Below are positions 33,194 to 41,934 of a DNA stretch of 64,000 bases, piece by piece. The first letter of the stretch is position 1. Each line of letters starts with the position of its first letter. The notes under the pieces were generated by a model that saw only the letters and a program-made list of their open reading frames with translations, had not been told where the DNA came from and did no database searches. Source of the stretch: Streptomyces thermodiastaticus (lineage in GTDB: Bacteria > Actinomycetota > Actinomycetes > Streptomycetales > Streptomycetaceae); the NCBI RefSeq assembly GCF_014656135.1, contig NZ_BNBV01000014.1, positions 79,607-143,606 of the forward strand. The letters are read 5' to 3'. The position numbers were made by a program, and so were the translations under genes.

Positions 33194-34003
33194 TTGACTG
33201 CTTCCACCACCCGTCAGGGACTCTCGGCCCGACGCCTCGGCCTGCGCCGGGCGACGCTCGGCGTCGCGACGGCCGGTCTTGTCGCCGCCATGTTCACGGT
33301 CGGGCCGGCCCAGGCCGCGACCGGCCCCGTCGCCGGCAGCACCCACGTGAGCGCGTCGGCCGCCGGCAGCGACGCGATCCAGGCGAACTTCGTGGTCTCC
33401 GAGGCCCAGTTCAACCAGATGTTCCCGAACCGGAACCCGTTCTACACCTACCAGGGTCTGGTCCAGGCGCTCAGCGCGTACCCGGGCTTCGCCAACACCG
33501 GCGACGACACGACGAAGAAGCAGGAGGCCGCCGCCTTCCTGGCCAACGTCAGCCACGAGACCGGCGGCCTGGTGTACGTGGTCGAGCAGAACACCGCCAA
33601 CTACCCGACGTACTGCGACTGGAGCCAGCCCTACGGCTGCCCCGCCGGTCAGGCCGCCTACTACGGCCGCGGCCCCATCCAGCTGAGCTGGAACTTCAAC
33701 TACAAGGCCGCGGGTGACGCGATCGGCGTGGACCTGCTGAACAACCCCTGGCTGGTCGAGAACGACCCGGCGATCGCCTGGAAGACCGGCCTGTGGTACT
33801 GGAACACCCAGTCCGGCCCCGGCACCATGACCCCGCACAACGCCATGGTCAACCACGCCGGCTTCGGCCAGACCATCCGCTCCATCAACGGCTCCCTGGA
33901 GTGCGACGGCCGGAACCCCGCGCAGGTGCAGAGCCGCGTCGACGCCTACCAGCGCTTCACCTCCATCCTCGGAGTGAGCCCGGGCAACAACCTGTACTGC
34001 TGA
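33194..34003 (+). CDS. Secreted GH19 chitinase without carbohydrate-binding module
   Basis: The 269-residue protein starts at TTG 33194, behind AAGGAG. Its signal peptide ends near GPAQA, and a short Ser/Ala/Gly linker replaces the CBM13. The catalytic domain has the same protein sequence as the 31157 gene, with general acid Glu near residue 122. Loss of the binding module may favour soluble chitooligomers over crystalline chitin, or antifungal activity; that is inference. It follows the decayed RlpA gene by 59 bp and is probably driven by the promoter at 32749. Confidence 0.92.
   Translation: MTASTTRQGLSARRLGLRRATLGVATAGLVAAMFTVGPAQAATGPVAGSTHVSASAAGSDAIQANFVVSEAQFNQMFPNRNPFYTYQGLVQALSAYPGFANTGDDTTKKQEAAAFLANVSHETGGLVYVVEQNTANYPTYCDWSQPYGCPAGQAAYYGRGPIQLSWNFNYKAAGDAIGVDLLNNPWLVENDPAIAWKTGLWYWNTQSGPGTMTPHNAMVNHAGFGQTIRSINGSLECDGRNPAQVQSRVDAYQRFTSILGVSPGNNLYC
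33388..34003 (+). repeat. 616-bp GH19 repeat, copy 2
   Basis: Copy of 31687-32302 with two silent changes. Confidence 0.95.
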
Positions 34004-34025
34004 GGCTCACGCGGCCACACGTATG

Positions 34026-34063
34026 ACGTGTGCCCACGGCGGGAGGACGCCGTGGGCACACGT
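34026..34063 (+). terminator. Terminator hairpin after the second GH19 gene
   Basis: ACGTGTGCCCACGGC (34026-34040) pairs perfectly over 15 bp with GCCGTGGGCACACGT (34049-34063). Confidence 0.82.
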
Positions 34064-34282
34064 GCTGTCTCGTGGTCCACGGCAGCGCACTTGTCACTGC
34101 GGACCGCGGGACGGCGGTACACACACCGCACGACGCCCCGGACGAGCCCGCAATCCGGCGGCGGCCGCACACCGGCGGATACCCTGAGGCACCGTCCGCA
34201 CCGGCGCCATGAGCGCAACGCGCCCGCATCCGCAGGCGGCCCGGCATCCGCTCACGGCGCCGGACGGAGAAGGAGGTGTGGC

Positions 34283-34765
34283 GTGAGTTCCCCAGGTCTT
34301 TCTCCAGGTGTGCACCTGCGCGAGGTCACGGGCGACAACCGGGACGCCGTGCGCGCCCTCCGTGTCCGGCGCGACCAGCGGCAGTTCGTCGCATCCGTGT
34401 CCGAGTCGCTCGAGGACGCCGCGCAGCAGCCACAGGCCCGTCCCTGGTACCGCGCCGTGTATCGGGGCGAGGAACCGGTCGGCTTCGTGATGCTGATATG
34501 GCGGCCTTCGGACGGCCCGTTCCGGGACCGGCACTTCCTGTGGCGCTTTCTGATCGACCGGCGGTACCAGAGACGCGGCATCGGGCGGCAGGCCCTCACG
34601 CAGGTCGCCGGCCTGGTGATGGCGGACGGCGCGTCCGAGCTGCTGACCAGTTACGAGCCCGGGGACGGCGAGCCGTTGCCTTTCTACCGTGCGCTCGGGT
34701 TCGAGGCCACCGGGCAGGTCTGGGACGGGGAGATCGTGCTGCGGCTGGCCCTTCCCGCTCGGTGA
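34283..34765 (+). CDS. GNAT family N-acetyltransferase
   Basis: I choose GTG 34283, seven bases after AAGGAGG, giving 160 residues. The fold is visible in VHLREVTGDNRDAVRALRV (strand 1 and helix 1), EEPVGFVMLIWRP (strands 3-4), and WRFLIDRRYQRRGIGRQALTQV, which carries the R/Q-x-x-G-x-G/A acetyl-CoA loop (about 94-105). FYRALGFEATGQ lies near the end. The layout resembles diamine/spermidine acetyltransferases such as BltD, but the substrate cannot be read from sequence. It stands alone after the chitinase terminator and is convergent with the GH31 gene. Confidence 0.88.
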   Translation: MSSPGLSPGVHLREVTGDNRDAVRALRVRRDQRQFVASVSESLEDAAQQPQARPWYRAVYRGEEPVGFVMLIWRPSDGPFRDRHFLWRFLIDRRYQRRGIGRQALTQVAGLVMADGASELLTSYEPGDGEPLPFYRALGFEATGQVWDGEIVLRLALPAR

Positions 34766-34971
34766 GTGTCCCGGCACCGCCGAGGCACCGCACCCGGCCC
34801 CTCTCCCCCGGCGGCTCGCCGGACGCGTCCGCGCCGCACCCTGACCGGCCGGTGCGAGGTGTGGGGTCGTACGGCACCGTCACCCCCTCGGCCCCCCGGC
34901 ACGGCAGCGGCCGCCCGCGCACCAGGCGCTCGACACGCCGGTGCGCGGACGGCCGCACGAGGTGTGCCCGC

Positions 34972-37900
34972 CTACCGCCAGGTGACGGTGACCGGCCCGT
35001 GCACGGTGTGCCGGGGCAGGCTGATCGTGAGGGTTCCGGTCGCACGGTCCCAGTGCCAGTCGGCGCGGGTGAGGCGGACGCCGGTGGCGGACACCTCGGC
35101 CGGCGCATGGTCCGTGCCCAGCAGGGACAGCGTCCACCGGCGGTCCTTCACCTGGCCGGGGAAGGAGCCGTGCGCCGCGTCGATGGTCACCGTGTGGCGG
35201 GAGCCGTCGCGGGTGTGGCGGACGGTCGTCGTGGCGCTGTGCCCCGGGCCCGTGCCGGTGCCGTCGTCCTCGTAGAGCCGGTACGAGCCGGACGCCCCGG
35301 TGGCCACGGTCAGGGTGACGTCGGTCAGCGGTGCCTTGCCGTGGGCCGCGACGTCATGGGTGCGCGTGGGCAGGATCCCGCCGTCCTTGACGAACACGGG
35401 CATGGTGTCCAGGCCGGTGGTGACCTCCTGGGTGGTGCCGCCCTGGTAGGTCCTGCCGGTGAACCAGTCGGTCCACCGGCCGGGCGGGAACCACACCGTG
35501 GTGGTCGCGGTCGTCCCCGGTGTGGTGACCGGGGCGACCAGGACGTCGGGCCCGTACAGGTACTCGCTGCCGGCGGTGGCGTACGCCTGGTCCTCCTCCG
35601 GGTACTCCAGGTAGGTCGCACGGACGATCGGCACACCGGTGCGGTGCGCCTCCTCGGCCAGGGCGTAGGTGTAGGGCACCAGGCTCTCGCGGAGGTTGAG
35701 GAACCGGTCGGCGGAGGCGCGGGCCTCGGTGCCGTACTGCCAGGGCAGCCGGTCGCTGTGGTTGCTGTGCAGGCGGTCGATCGGCTGGAAGGTGCCGAAC
35801 TGCACCCAGCGGGCGTACAGGTCGTCGGGCAGCTTGTACGTGGTGCGGGTCTTCCCGCCGTCGGTCCAGGTCTCCGAACCGGGCAGTCCCGTCGTGTCGT
35901 TGTGGCCGCCGATGTCGTGCGTGATGGCGGCCATCCCGGTCGCCGCGGACTCACCCGGTGTGTAGCCGACCTCCAGCCTCAGGGTGCCCCAGGTGGAGGA
36001 GGTGTCGCCGGTGAAGTGCACGGTGGTGCGTTTGTCCGCCCACGGCCCGGTCGGCACCGCCTGCTGGCCGCTGTACCCGCCCGCCTGGAGCGAGCCGTAG
36101 GCGCGCGAGAGGACGAAGCCGCGGCCGAGGCGCTCGCCGGTCATGGTGGCGTACTGCTGGTTGATCCACGCGTCCGGCGTCACGCCGCGCAGGGACGACT
36201 GCGAGGAGTCGCAGCACCAGTCCAGCCACCAGAAGTCGTTGCCCTGGTCGTCCATGGTCCGGTGCAGGTCCAGGTAGGCCTTGAGCTGGTCGGGATCGCC
36301 GAAGTCGAAGGTGTAGCAGTTGTCCTCCACCGAGGCACCGGACGCGCACCCGCCCTTGGTCAGTTTCCCCTTGGCCGTGGCCTGTGCCCGGGGGAACTGG
36401 GGGTCGGAGGCGAGGATGCTCGGGTGCACGTTGAGCGTGTTGTGCAGTCCCTGGGCGGCCGACCAGTCGAAGAACCCCTTGGGGTCCGGGAACCGGTCGC
36501 GGTCGATCTCCCAGCCGCTCCATTTGTTGACGGCCTTGTAGTCCGTGTCGGTCACCAGCACGTCCAGCGGGACGCCTTCGGAACGGAAGGCCGGGAGGAT
36601 GGTGTTCTGGTAGTCGGCCGCGGTGCGGTCGATGTACTCCGAGTACCACACGCCGTACGCCCAGGGCGGCAGCAGCGCCGGGGGCCCGGTCAGGGCCGCC
36701 AGGTCGGCGAGTGCCTGTTTGTAGTCGTGTCCGTAGGCGAAGACATAGCCGTCCTGGTAGGGCTCGCCACCGTGCGCGGGGCGCGGTGTCACCTGCCGCG
36801 TCGCGGGGTCGTAGAGCGCGGACGGGGTGTCGTCCAGCAGGTACCAGCCGTCCTTGTGCAGCAGGCCGGGGGTGGTCACCGGGGCGGGCCCGGTGCCGGT
36901 GACGCCGTCCAGGCCGCGGCGGTAGCCGCCGAGCGCCAGGTGCGGCTGCGGGGCCGGGGATCCGGCGGAGGTGACGGACACCGTGTCCAGGTTGATGTGG
37001 CAGCTCGTCTCCTCGGGGCAGCCGAGGGTGACGTCGTTCTCCCCCGCGGTCAGCGTCACCGGCACGGAGGCGGTCCGCCAGTCGTCCCAGTTCTCGGTCG
37101 CCGGCAGGGTGAGGGTTCCGGTGGCGGCACCGGTGGACACCGAGGCGGTGCGGGTCTGGTGCAGGCCGTCGCCCCCGGTGCCGTTGGCGTAGCGCACCCG
37201 CAGGGTGTAGACGCCGTCGGCCGGGACCCCGACCAGGTGGGTGGTCACGCTCGATCCCCGGTTCAGCTCGGCGACGAAGCCGTCGCCCGCGTAGCCGGTG
37301 TGGTCGGTGGCGCTGGTCGCGGTGCCGGTGATCCGTCCGTCCTCCGCCTCGCAGCTCGTGCCGAGCAGGCAGCCGGTGATCGCGGTGGTGGCCGCCGACG
37401 GATACGGATCACCGGGGTGCACCAGCGCGAGGCTGTCGACGTTGACGTTGCCGGTGTCCGAGGCGGTGCGGGTCAGCGTGAGCGTGTGGTGGCCCGCGCC
37501 GAGCCGGACGTGTGCGGTGGCGAGTTTCCAGGTGTCCCAGTTTCCCGTGGCCGGCAGGGTCAGCGTCGTGGGTGCCGCGCCGTCGACCGTCAGGGTCAGG
37601 GTCCGGGTCTCGTTCTTGCCGTCCCCGCCGAGGGCGTTGGCGTATCGCACGGCGACGTCGTAGGCGCCGGCGTCCGTGACATCGATGTCAGCGGACACGG
37701 AGCTGCCGGTGCCCGTGAAGCCGGCGGCGAATCCGCTGCCGGTGTGTCCGGTGTGATCGGCGGCCGCGGACACGCCGTCGAGCCGGAGCTTCTCCGCCTC
37801 GCACAGGGCGCCGGGCGAGCAGACCAGCCGGTGCCAGGGCGCCGCGGTGACGGGGGCGTCGCCCGCGGTGAGCCGCACCGAGAGGTTGTGGGCGTCGAAC

Positions 37901-38256
37901 GGTCCGGAGCCGACCCGGTAGCGCAGGGTCATCGCGCTCGTCGTGATGGTGAGCCAGCCCCCGCTGGTGCGGGCCTTGTAGGGGGTCGGGGTGAAGTCGT
38001 CGCGGCCGATCGCGTTGAAGGTGGGGGCGTCGGTGAAGGCGCGGTCGCCCGCGTACTCGGTGCGGACGAGTGTCGGGGAGAGGATCTGGAAGCGGGCGTC
38101 ACCGGAGGTGACGGTGGGTATGCGGGGGGGCTGACCGGCGCTGTGGGCCGATGCGGGCGGTGCGCCGGGCGACACGGCGGTGACGGCCATGCCCAGCGCG
38201 GCGGTGACCGACCACCGCCGCAGGAGCCGCCACCGTCTCCTTGTGCTGCGTCTCAC
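34972..38256 (-). CDS. Secreted GH31 alpha-glycosidase with two CBM35-like modules
   Basis: I start this at GTG 38256 (behind ACGGAG), giving 1094 residues with a basic signal peptide ending near PPASA. After an N-terminal GH31 beta-sandwich segment come two CBM6/35-type modules (about 150-290 and 310-430). Each has the pattern EAE, DHTG, GF, VRYANG/A-GGDG, TLPAT-NWD-W and IN/VNLD. These modules are inserted within the N-terminal region. The catalytic barrel begins near 500 (WAYGVWYSEYID). The nucleophile is Asp in WWLDWCCDS (about 678) and the acid/base is Asp in HFTGDTSSTWG (about 749). A C-terminal beta domain follows. It acts on alpha-glucan or alpha-xyloside links; the exact specificity is not readable. 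Confidence 0.88.
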   Translation of the reverse strand: MRRSTRRRWRLLRRWSVTAALGMAVTAVSPGAPPASAHSAGQPPRIPTVTSGDARFQILSPTLVRTEYAGDRAFTDAPTFNAIGRDDFTPTPYKARTSGGWLTITTSAMTLRYRVGSGPFDAHNLSVRLTAGDAPVTAAPWHRLVCSPGALCEAEKLRLDGVSAAADHTGHTGSGFAAGFTGTGSSVSADIDVTDAGAYDVAVRYANALGGDGKNETRTLTLTVDGAAPTTLTLPATGNWDTWKLATAHVRLGAGHHTLTLTRTASDTGNVNVDSLALVHPGDPYPSAATTAITGCLLGTSCEAEDGRITGTATSATDHTGYAGDGFVAELNRGSSVTTHLVGVPADGVYTLRVRYANGTGGDGLHQTRTASVSTGAATGTLTLPATENWDDWRTASVPVTLTAGENDVTLGCPEETSCHINLDTVSVTSAGSPAPQPHLALGGYRRGLDGVTGTGPAPVTTPGLLHKDGWYLLDDTPSALYDPATRQVTPRPAHGGEPYQDGYVFAYGHDYKQALADLAALTGPPALLPPWAYGVWYSEYIDRTAADYQNTILPAFRSEGVPLDVLVTDTDYKAVNKWSGWEIDRDRFPDPKGFFDWSAAQGLHNTLNVHPSILASDPQFPRAQATAKGKLTKGGCASGASVEDNCYTFDFGDPDQLKAYLDLHRTMDDQGNDFWWLDWCCDSSQSSLRGVTPDAWINQQYATMTGERLGRGFVLSRAYGSLQAGGYSGQQAVPTGPWADKRTTVHFTGDTSSTWGTLRLEVGYTPGESAATGMAAITHDIGGHNDTTGLPGSETWTDGGKTRTTYKLPDDLYARWVQFGTFQPIDRLHSNHSDRLPWQYGTEARASADRFLNLRESLVPYTYALAEEAHRTGVPIVRATYLEYPEEDQAYATAGSEYLYGPDVLVAPVTTPGTTATTTVWFPPGRWTDWFTGRTYQGGTTQEVTTGLDTMPVFVKDGGILPTRTHDVAAHGKAPLTDVTLTVATGASGSYRLYEDDGTGTGPGHSATTTVRHTRDGSRHTVTIDAAHGSFPGQVKDRRWTLSLLGTDHAPAEVSATGVRLTRADWHWDRATGTLTISLPRHTVHGPVTVTWR

Positions 38257-38499
38257 GAGCAACTCCGTTTCAGGTCTGCCGGCGCGGTCCGGTCCGGCTC
38301 GCGCCGGTGGGGACAAGACCTCGTTCAGCGTGGTGAGTTGAGCGTGAGCATCACATCACGTCGATGGCCACCGTGTACATGACCATGACAGCCGAAAGCG
38401 GGCCCCCTGGCAGCGGTGCCGTTCCGGCCATGGAAGCCCGGACCGCGGCCGGAACGCCCGACGCCCAGGAACCGCCGCCCGATGACGGCCGGGTGGCCA

Positions 38500-38937
38500 C
38501 CGACCCGCGCAGGCCGCGTCGATGAGCGCGGCGGCGGTGCCGAGCGCCGGCCCGTCCAGGCGGTCGGCACCCGGGCCGGCCCGGGTCGCGGGGCCGTCGA
38601 AGACCAGGGCGAGCCGGCGGGCGAGAGGCTCCGGGTAAACGGCACCGGCGCGTTCCGCCTCGGCGCGGAAGAACGCCGGCGTATCGGCCTTGTGCCGCAG
38701 TGCCACGACGCCGGCCGGATGCCTCGGTGTCCTTCAGCTCCACCAGCGTCGACACACAGGGGCAGCCGCAGTACCCGGGGTCCTGGGCAACCTCCTCCAG
38801 CCGGAACACATACAGCATCCGGCTCGCGCGGCGAGTCGGGGGTGTCCGGCGGCGGAAGCAGGAACGCGCTCACCGCCTGCGCCCGGCGCTCCAGCGACGC
38901 GGCGATGATCGCGTCCTTGCTGTCGTGTCCGCGGCCG
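38500..38937 (-). pseudogene. TetR-family regulator remnant, 5'-truncated and frameshifted
   Basis: Three minus-strand frames join into one TetR-like C-terminal domain: HDSKDAIIAASLERRAQAV, then LYVFRLEEVAQDPGYCGCPC, then VALRHKADTPAFFRAEAERA followed by LARRLALVFDGPATRAG. The helix-turn-helix that should precede SKDAIIAA is missing, and at least two frameshifts interrupt the rest. No functional product is expected. Confidence 0.7.
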
Positions 38938-39136
38938 GCGCACTGACCGCCGCAGGTGCCGGCCGGTGCGCCTGTGGGGGCCGCGGGTTCATCCTGCGGC
39001 CCTCGCCGTCCCACACTCTGACGCACACGCCACCCCCTCACCCGTCCCCGCTACCCTCTTCGGGCGCGCGTTCGACACGGTCCACCGGACGGTGTGCGCG
39101 TCTTGAGCACCATCACGAGAACGAGGAGGCGGCACG

Positions 39137-40744
39137 GTGCCGCAGGGGCAGACAGCCGACCCGGAGATGATTCCGTCGGCACGGACACAGGAGCGCCGGC
39201 TCCGCCGCGACCTGGGCTTCTGGGGGCTGACGGCGATCGCCTTCTCCAACATCGTCGGCTCCGGATGGCTGTTCGCCGCGATGTACGCCGCTCAGACGGC
39301 CGGCCCGGCCTCGCTGCTGTCCTGGGTGGGCGCGGGACTGCTGTGCATGCTGGTGGCCCTGGTGATGATCGAGCTGGGTGCGTCCCGGCCGGAGGGCGGC
39401 GGCACGGTGCGCTGGCCGCTGTACGCCTCGGGACGCCTGGTCGGCACGATGATCGGCTGGTCGGTGCTGCTGTCGGTGGGCGGCACCGCGGCGGAGATCA
39501 GCGCGATCATGCAGTACGCCGCGCACTACCTGCCCGGCCTGTACCGGGACGGCTCGCTGACGATCAGCGGCCTGGGGGTGGCGGCGGCGCTGAGCATCGT
39601 GCTGACGGTGCTCAACTGGTTCGCGGTACGGCTGTTCGCACGGCTGAACAACCTGCTGACCGTGTTCAAGATCGCGGTGCCCCTGCTCACGGTGGTGGCG
39701 CTGCTGGCGTCCGGGTGGGACAGCAGCCGGCTGACCGACCACGGCGGGTTCGCCCCCTACGGATACGCCGCCTGCCTGTCGGCGCTGGCCGGCGGCGGCA
39801 TCGTGTACTCGGTGAACGGGTTCCAGGCGCCGCTGGACTTCTCCGGCGAGACCAGGAACCCGCGGCGCACCGTGCCCGCCTCGGTGCTGGCCGGGATCGG
39901 TCTGGCCGTGGTGATGTACCTGGCGCTGCAGCTGGCGTTCCTGTTCGCGGTGCCCGACAGCGCGCTGACGCACGGCTGGCAGGGCGTGAACTTCGACTCG
40001 CCGTTCGGGCAGCTGGCCCTGGTGCTCAACCTGCACTGGCTGTCGACGCTGCTGTACGCGGACGCCGTCGTCTCGCCGGGCGGCTCGGCCTACGTCGGGG
40101 TCGCGCTGGACGCCCGGCACACGTACGCGCTGGCGAAGAACGGCACGCTGCCGCGCTGGTTCATGGCAGTGGAGCAGCGCTCGGGCATACCGCGCCGGGC
40201 CCTGGTGCTGAACCTCGCGGTGATCCTGGTGTTCCTGCTGCCCTTCGGCGGCTGGCAGGACATCGTGAGCGTCATGGGGGACATGTATCTGCTCACCTAC
40301 GCGGCCTGCGCGGTCGCGGCCGCGGTGTTCCTGACGGCTCCGGGCGGCCGCACCGCCGGGTGGGTGCCCGGCCTGCGCTGGACAGCTCCCGTGGCGTTCG
40401 TGGTGTCCGCCGAGTTCGTGTACTGGTCGGGATGGCACGACCTGCGGCTGGCGCTGCCGCTGGTGCTGGCGGGCCTGCTGGTGTTCCTCGCCATGCACCG
40501 CGGCACCGGGACGGGCCGGCCGCTCACCGCGGAACTGGCGACGGGCACGTGGCTGGTGGTGTTCCTCGCGGTGCTCACGCTGCTGTCCTGGCTCGGCTCG
40601 TTCGGCGGCTCGGGACGCCTCCCGGCGCCCTGGGACTCCCTGACGGTGGCGGTCTTCGGGATCGCGGTCTTCTTCTGGGCGGTGCGCTCGGGCGTCCGCG
40701 TCCAGGCGGTGAGGGCGCACACGGACAGCCCCGCCCAGGGATGA
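39137..40744 (+). CDS. APC-superfamily amino acid permease
   Basis: The 535-residue integral membrane protein starts at GTG 39137, behind GAGGAGG. The first helix has the APC signature LTAIAFSNIVGSGWLFAAM (unwound G-S-G substrate-binding segment). The protein has about 12 helices. The loop GFQAPLDFSGETRNPRRTVPASVLAG after TM6 is the conserved E-x-x-N-P-x-R-x-x-P motif of the family. It imports amino acids or similar amines by cation symport or exchange; substrate is unknown. It appears monocistronic. Confidence 0.9.
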   Translation: MPQGQTADPEMIPSARTQERRLRRDLGFWGLTAIAFSNIVGSGWLFAAMYAAQTAGPASLLSWVGAGLLCMLVALVMIELGASRPEGGGTVRWPLYASGRLVGTMIGWSVLLSVGGTAAEISAIMQYAAHYLPGLYRDGSLTISGLGVAAALSIVLTVLNWFAVRLFARLNNLLTVFKIAVPLLTVVALLASGWDSSRLTDHGGFAPYGYAACLSALAGGGIVYSVNGFQAPLDFSGETRNPRRTVPASVLAGIGLAVVMYLALQLAFLFAVPDSALTHGWQGVNFDSPFGQLALVLNLHWLSTLLYADAVVSPGGSAYVGVALDARHTYALAKNGTLPRWFMAVEQRSGIPRRALVLNLAVILVFLLPFGGWQDIVSVMGDMYLLTYAACAVAAAVFLTAPGGRTAGWVPGLRWTAPVAFVVSAEFVYWSGWHDLRLALPLVLAGLLVFLAMHRGTGTGRPLTAELATGTWLVVFLAVLTLLSWLGSFGGSGRLPAPWDSLTVAVFGIAVFFWAVRSGVRVQAVRAHTDSPAQG

Positions 40745-41026
40745 GGTCCGCTCCGGGTTGCGCACACGCGGCAGAGGACGTGTGCGCGGTCCGGCTGCGT
40801 TTCCGCACGCTGCACGCTGACGGCGCATCAGCCGCGCCGGTTCGGACGTGAGGACCGTCGCCGGGACGAGCTGAGTAGGTGTCAGCCCGCACCCTGTCGA
40901 ACCAAAGCGCCTTCAGGTTTCCACGAAGCGCCCGCATCTGACCTCCCATCAGCCGGTACGGGGGCGCCGAACGGCGCCGGGTGCCCCGATCGGCCCGCCG
41001 GGGCAGCCCTTCCAGATCCGCCCGAC
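40745..41026. other. Intergenic leader region of secreted paralogue C
   Basis: No gene is supported here. CTGACCTCCCATCAG near 40936 partly matches the distal elements upstream of paralogues A and B. CCCCGATCGGCCC at about 40984 to CAGCCCTTCC at 41004-41013 matches the sequence just before the paralogue B promoter. Confidence 0.45.
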
Positions 41027-41056
41027 ATGACAGGTATGAGGGGGCTGAGTACGTTC
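41027..41056 (+). promoter_or_regulatory. Promoter of secreted paralogue C (-35 TGACAG, -10 TACGTT)
   Basis: TGACAG (41028-41033) and TACGTT (41050-41055) are 16 bp apart within the conserved ATGACAG and AGTACGTTC blocks. Confidence 0.7.
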
Positions 41057-41118
41057 GGTCACACGCCGGCCGTCACCGCCGGCGCCGCACCGACTCCGGG
41101 ACCAGGTAAGGCAGTGCC

Positions 41119-41688
41119 ATGTTCACGAACCGTTCCTATGTGTTCAACACGAGCGTCGCGACGGCGGCGGCCCTGACCGCGGCCGGCATCACCTACGCCA
41201 CGACCACCCCCGCCCACGACGCCCGGATGACCCCGGCCGCCGTCCGCCAGGCTCCCGCGCAGGCACCCCAGGGCAAAGACTCCGGCTCGAGGAACAGCTC
41301 CGGCGAGGACGGCGGCCGGGACGGCGAAGGCGACGGCCACGGCGGCGGGGACGGCCGGCGGGACCGGCACGACGACCACGACGAGGGCTGGATCCACATC
41401 AACGAGCGGTCCTACTACGCCCACCCCGCCGGCTGCATCACCGTGATCAGCGGTCTGGGGGCCACGAGCCTGAACATCACCAACGACAGCCGCCGCACCG
41501 TCGAGATCTACCGCGGCGTGACCTGCGACGGCGGCGCCCCGATCGCCACCGTCGGCCCCCGCAGCTCCACCCACGGCATCGTCCCCGGGCCCGTCGACGG
41601 CATCTACGTGAAGGACGGCATCGCGGGCAGCTTCCGCGTCGTCGACGACGAGTACCACGACGCCGCGGATCACGACGACGACCTCTGA
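41119..41688 (+). CDS. Secreted protein C, most divergent of the three paralogues
   Basis: The 189-residue protein starts at ATG 41119. The signal peptide (MFTNRSYVFNTSVATAAALTAAGITYA) differs from A and B at the very N-terminus but shares AALTAxGITYAT. A Gly/Asp/Arg/His-rich linker (about 52-90) replaces the Asn/Lys-rich one. The conserved domain then follows (EGWIHINERSYYAHPAGC to SFRVVDDEYHDAADHDDD), with both shared Cys. The C-terminal tail is acidic instead of His-rich. Upstream and downstream regulatory DNA is conserved with the other two, so the whole transcription unit was duplicated. Function is unknown. Confidence 0.85.
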   Translation: MFTNRSYVFNTSVATAAALTAAGITYATTTPAHDARMTPAAVRQAPAQAPQGKDSGSRNSSGEDGGRDGEGDGHGGGDGRRDRHDDHDEGWIHINERSYYAHPAGCITVISGLGATSLNITNDSRRTVEIYRGVTCDGGAPIATVGPRSSTHGIVPGPVDGIYVKDGIAGSFRVVDDEYHDAADHDDDL

Positions 41689-41735
41689 CCACCACGCACC
41701 GCACCCACCGCGCCGACCGCGCACCCCGTGGAGAC

Positions 41736-41766
41736 GGCCCCGGCCCGCCGTAATCCGGCCGGCGCC
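41736..41766 (+). terminator. Imperfect terminator hairpin after secreted paralogue C
   Basis: GGCCCCGGCC (41736-41745) and GGCCGGCGCC (41757-41766) pair with one mismatch. The loop contains CCGTAAT, as after paralogues A and B. Confidence 0.55.
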
Positions 41767-41934
41767 CTATCCCGTTCGTGCGCACCCGGCAACGTCTCCG
41801 CCAACCTTGGGCCCGGCGGACGTCGCGGCCGCCCGCGGCCGCTCCGGAACTGCGGCCGCCCTCGGCGCTTTCCTCGCGCGGCCGAAGACACCGGCCCGCA
41901 GCGACAGGCTGCGGGCACTGCGGTGACTTACTGT

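Noticed and set aside
28863..34063. Transposon-mediated origin of the chitinase duplication
   Set aside because: No transposase, terminal inverted repeats or target-site duplications were found around the units.
34276..38382. A 1368-codon sense-strand frame opposite the GH31 gene
   Set aside because: It is a codon-bias shadow. The minus-strand GH31 has intact catalytic motifs, and the shadow begins out of frame inside the GNAT gene.
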